Below, piece after piece: positions 62,757 to 64,000 of a stretch of DNA of 64,000 nucleotides. The notes below the pieces were generated by a model. That model was not told where the DNA came from. It saw only the letters and a program-made list of their open reading frames with translations, and searched no databases. The stretch spans positions 1 to 64,000 of the forward strand of contig JAHJNL010000031.1 in assembly GCA_018820855.1 (NCBI GenBank), written 5' to 3'. This DNA comes from Pseudomonadota bacterium (GTDB lineage: Bacteria > Desulfobacterota > Desulfobulbia > Desulfobulbales > Desulfocapsaceae). Within the stretch, counting starts at the first letter, position 1. Each line of letters starts with the position of its first letter. Position numbers and translations under genes: made by a program.

Positions 62757-63688
62757 TGGACAAACTCCATGGTAAGGATCGTTGCAAAAAAGACCAGGGC
62801 AAAGGATGTCAGGATAAAGTTGGGGACCATATCCATCTTATACCGTGCCGTGATTGATTCGACTAAGCCGACTCCGGCATAAATCAGGGCCATGATGATG
62901 TTAAAGACAAGGACATTGTATAGCGCAGATCCTGTGTGAAACGGGTAGAGGAGACAGGAAATAAAGGCTGAGTAAAACAGCATTTTACAGAAAGCACCCA
63001 TTTCAATAAGAGCAAGATCCGGGCCGCTGTGATCAAGGATCATGACCTCATGGATCATGGTCAACTCAAGATGGGTGGCCGGGTCATCAACCGGAACTCG
63101 AGAGTTTTCTGTCAGCAGAACAATGAACAGGGCAATCAGAACCAAAAAGATCAGAGCTGCGGACTGAGACCAGAGGTTGACAAATTGATCGCCTGAAAAA
63201 TATTCAGCAAAGCTCAAACTCCCGCTGAGTCGAAAGAAGAGGGCCAGGATGACAAAGATAGTGGCTTCAGCCAAGGCTGAAAAAAACACCTCACGCGCTG
63301 CTCCCATTCCTTCAAAGGGAGATGCTGTATCCAGTGCGGCAAGGACGGTAAAAAAACGTCCGAGGCCAAGCAGATAGAAGAGTACGACGACATCGCCATG
63401 GAATGAAAGAACAGGCGGAAGGCCGGCAAAGGGAAAGAAAAGCAACAGCATAAAGGCTGTGACAAAGGAGATTATCGGTCCCAGCTTGAAGATAAATGTC
63501 GTACTGGTCGAATAGACAGAACCCTTACGTAACAGTTTGATCAGCGTGTAGTACTTGATCAGCCATGGTGGACCCTGTTTGCCGCCGAAAAAGGCCTTTA
63601 CCTTTAAAATGACACCCATGAACAGGGGCGCCAGGGTAAAGGCGACCAGAAACGAAAGAAATGAAGTAAAAGAAAAAGTAAAATCCAT
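62753..63688 (-). CDS. hyfC: Complex I subunit 1-like membrane protein (HyfC/NuoH-like)
   Basis: A 311-residue membrane protein with eight or so helices linking the peripheral and membrane arms. Family blocks: GGKQGPPWLIKYYTLIKLLRKG near residue 35, SPFEGMGAAREVFFSALAE and ENSRVPVDDPATHLELTMIHEVMILDHSGPDLAL, with the acidic quinone-cavity-side residues. AGGAAGACAGG precedes the ATG. It lies between the partial hyfB-like gene (9-base gap) and hyfE (4-base overlap). Confidence 0.92.
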   Translation of the reverse strand: MDFTFSFTSFLSFLVAFTLAPLFMGVILKVKAFFGGKQGPPWLIKYYTLIKLLRKGSVYSTSTTFIFKLGPIISFVTAFMLLLFFPFAGLPPVLSFHGDVVVLFYLLGLGRFFTVLAALDTASPFEGMGAAREVFFSALAEATIFVILALFFRLSGSLSFAEYFSGDQFVNLWSQSAALIFLVLIALFIVLLTENSRVPVDDPATHLELTMIHEVMILDHSGPDLALIEMGAFCKMLFYSAFISCLLYPFHTGSALYNVLVFNIIMALIYAGVGLVESITARYKMDMVPNFILTSFALVFFATILTMEFVQ

Positions 63689-63697
63689 CCTGTCTTC

Positions 63698-64000
63698 CTA
63701 TAAAAAGATGAGCATAACCACAATGGCCAGCACAATGTAACCGATATAGAGCTGGATGTTGCCGTGTTGGATCCAGCGCAGCTTGCTAAGCAGATACAGA
63801 ACCGGGCGGACAACAAAAATATTCAGTCCGATTTCAGAGGTATCATGGGTGTGTGAGCTGTAGGTCGTCTTGCCAGGGAAAATTTTATTTATCCCCGAGT
63901 AATTTTTCTGTACTCGGATAAAGGGTCTGAAAAAGTCAACTATGCTGTCTGCATAAGATGTGCCGGTGTACTGCATCCGAACTGTCGGCTGGGTGAAGCC
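63698..64000 (-). CDS. hyfB: HyfB/NuoL-like antiporter subunit, C-terminal part (cut by window edge)
   Basis: 101 codons of the C terminus are visible; the frame is open at base 64000, so the start lies outside. The visible part reads MQYTGTSYADSIVDFFRPFIRVQ, a hydrophilic stretch, then VVRPVLYLLSKLRWIQHGNIQLYIGYIVLAIVVMLIFL. This matches the C-terminal end of HyfB-type proton-pumping subunits (HGNIQxYI...Y). It is the first gene visible in the operon, 9 bases before hyfC. Confidence 0.85.
   Translation of the reverse strand, partial: GFTQPTVRMQYTGTSYADSIVDFFRPFIRVQKNYSGINKIFPGKTTYSSHTHDTSEIGLNIFVVRPVLYLLSKLRWIQHGNIQLYIGYIVLAIVVMLIFL

Overview
The window looks like chromosomal DNA of an anaerobic, respiring Gram-negative bacterium. 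The best fit is Desulfobacterota, probably Desulfobulbales. This is inferred from gene content: Kdo/Lpt lipopolysaccharide genes, a group 3b sulfhydrogenase, periplasmic multihaem c cytochromes, a complex-I-like Ehr membrane complex, Spy/FmdE/DUF4198-type periplasmic proteins and Fe-superoxide dismutase. No rRNA, tRNA, CRISPR array or insertion sequence was recognised.

Layout, left to right. (a) 1-2.9 kb: the end of a protein built from 54-residue tandem repeats with regularly spaced cysteines, a secreted FmdE-like protein, and a secreted DUF4198 (NikK-like) protein. The first two are each followed by a similar pair of hairpins. (b) 3.3-7.4 kb: a tight hydBGDA operon for a cytosolic [NiFe] sulfhydrogenase whose large subunit ends exactly at the metal-binding motif. 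(c) 7.4-11.2 kb, minus strand: pyrG-kdsA-kdsC-lptC, converging on hydA with a 4-base overlap. (d) 11.3-21.1 kb: repair and housekeeping genes (msrAB fusion, ppx, glpD, glycerophosphodiesterase, hydantoinase-like, fabI, pyrF). (e) 21.1-25.5 kb: two REP-pair (REPIN) elements of the type known from gammaproteobacteria bracket a GNAT gene and gadB; a nitrilase-family gene and an AraC regulator follow. (f) 25.6-34.9 kb: PEBP, cupin, YaiI, lipoprotein, PBP1b-type transpeptidase, PhnA, an aspartate 4-decarboxylase homologue with a Tat signal, a Pmp3 peptide, GGCT and acetolactate decarboxylase.

(g) 35.1-38.8 kb: a GEMM-I (cyclic dinucleotide) riboswitch overlapping an intrinsic terminator precedes a small DUF protein, two PilT-type ATPases and a phosphoesterase, so pilus retraction appears to be second-messenger controlled. 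(h) 39-44.3 kb: a PAS hybrid histidine kinase gene broken by two amber codons and a T-run frameshift, sodB, a TPR protein and two small ORFs, one Cys-rich. (i) 45-51.2 kb: a respiratory island with a decahaem cytochrome carrying a MopE-like Ca-binding segment, a Spy-like protein, a membrane histidine kinase overlapping a response regulator with an ArsR-like output domain, and an octahaem cytochrome. (j) 51.6-58.3 kb: MOSC, ATP-grasp, YciI and CGGC proteins, an unusual GntR-aminotransferase-LysR-effector triple fusion divergent from a 58-residue membrane peptide, a degenerate methyltransferase-like gene and a dienelactone-hydrolase homologue with Trp at the nucleophile site. (k) 58.4-64 kb, minus strand: a hyfBCEFGI-like operon, cut by the right edge, whose large subunit lacks the nickel cysteines (Ehr type).

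The strongest candidates for new biology are the riboswitch-controlled pilT pair, the triple-fusion regulator with its divergent peptide gene, the REPIN-bracketed gadB segment, the Ehr complex, and the Cys-repeat protein at the left edge. All family assignments are by eye; no searches were run.
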